Source: Bacteroidales bacterium | GTDB taxonomy: Bacteria > Bacteroidota > Bacteroidia > Bacteroidales > JAAUTT01 | Direction: 5' to 3' | Length of the DNA: 6,556 bases | NCBI GenBank assembly: GCA_012031335.1 | Contig: JAAUTT010000259.1 | Span: 1 to 6,556, forward strand | In this document: piece by piece, positions 6,507 to 6,556 of the stretch | Layout: every line of letters starts with the position of its first letter | Numbering within the stretch: the first letter of the stretch is position 1 | The notes under the pieces: generated by a model | The model's database searches: none | Told to the model about the DNA's origin: nothing | The model's input: the letters and a program-made list of their open reading frames with translations, nothing else | Translations under genes and position numbers: made by a program

Positions 6507-6556
6507 GTTTAATTTATATTCAGTTGAATCTCCGATGATCGACAGAGTTATTTAAC

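Noticed and set aside
1..6556. CRISPR array, tRNA, rRNA, phage or defence genes
   Set aside because: No regularly spaced repeats, cloverleaf structures, rRNA segments, integrase or defence-type protein motifs were seen on either strand.

Overview
The window looks like chromosomal DNA of a Bacteroidota bacterium, probably in or near the Bacteroidales/Marinilabiliales. Four things point there: the pyrG-yidC gene order, a YidC of the large-periplasmic-domain type with a Lys where proteobacterial YidC has its groove Arg, a TTTG-N20-TAnnTTTG promoter ahead of rpsF, and dispersed repeats built from GTCATTTCGA-type units. The DNA is AT-rich. This placement is inferred from sequence features, not from a database search.

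Layout. 1-613: 3' part of pyrG (CTP synthase, glutaminase half), with several apparent indels. 655-707: pyrG terminator running directly into a putative yidC promoter element. 744-2632: yidC (membrane protein insertase), with one indel near codon 20. 2652-2870: a non-coding element with terminal inverted repeats (MITE-like) around a 21-bp perfect hairpin. 2888-2921: a terminator. 2922-3050: nothing recognised. 3051-3584, minus strand: a small secreted protein with two SBBP-like beta-propeller repeats. 3803-5203: a beta-CASP metallo-beta-lactamase, a probable RNA-processing nuclease. 5204-5362: short intergenic stretch with a strong Bacteroidota-type promoter. 5363-6453: the ribosomal operon rpsF-rpsR-rplI (bS6, bS18, bL9), with an apparent 1-base deletion inside rpsR, closed by a strong terminator at 6474-6506. 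The last 50 bases hold nothing recognisable.

Most of the window is housekeeping: nucleotide synthesis, membrane protein insertion, RNA processing and ribosome assembly. Three normally essential genes (pyrG, yidC, rpsR) are broken by small indels. Three of these are single missing bases in A, G or T runs, and the pyrG glutaminase core has a further 2-base loss at a T run offset by a nearby 2-base gain. The flanking protein sequence resumes perfectly in another frame each time. Sequence or assembly error explains this better than biology, so the gene models here are given as repaired models.

No new multi-gene system is visible. The points most worth a second look are the MITE-like element lodged between yidC and its terminator, the clear Shine-Dalgarno sequences before rpsR and rplI but not before other genes (notable because Bacteroidia ribosomes normally mask their anti-SD in a pocket that includes bS18 and bS6), and the stunted two-repeat SBBP protein.
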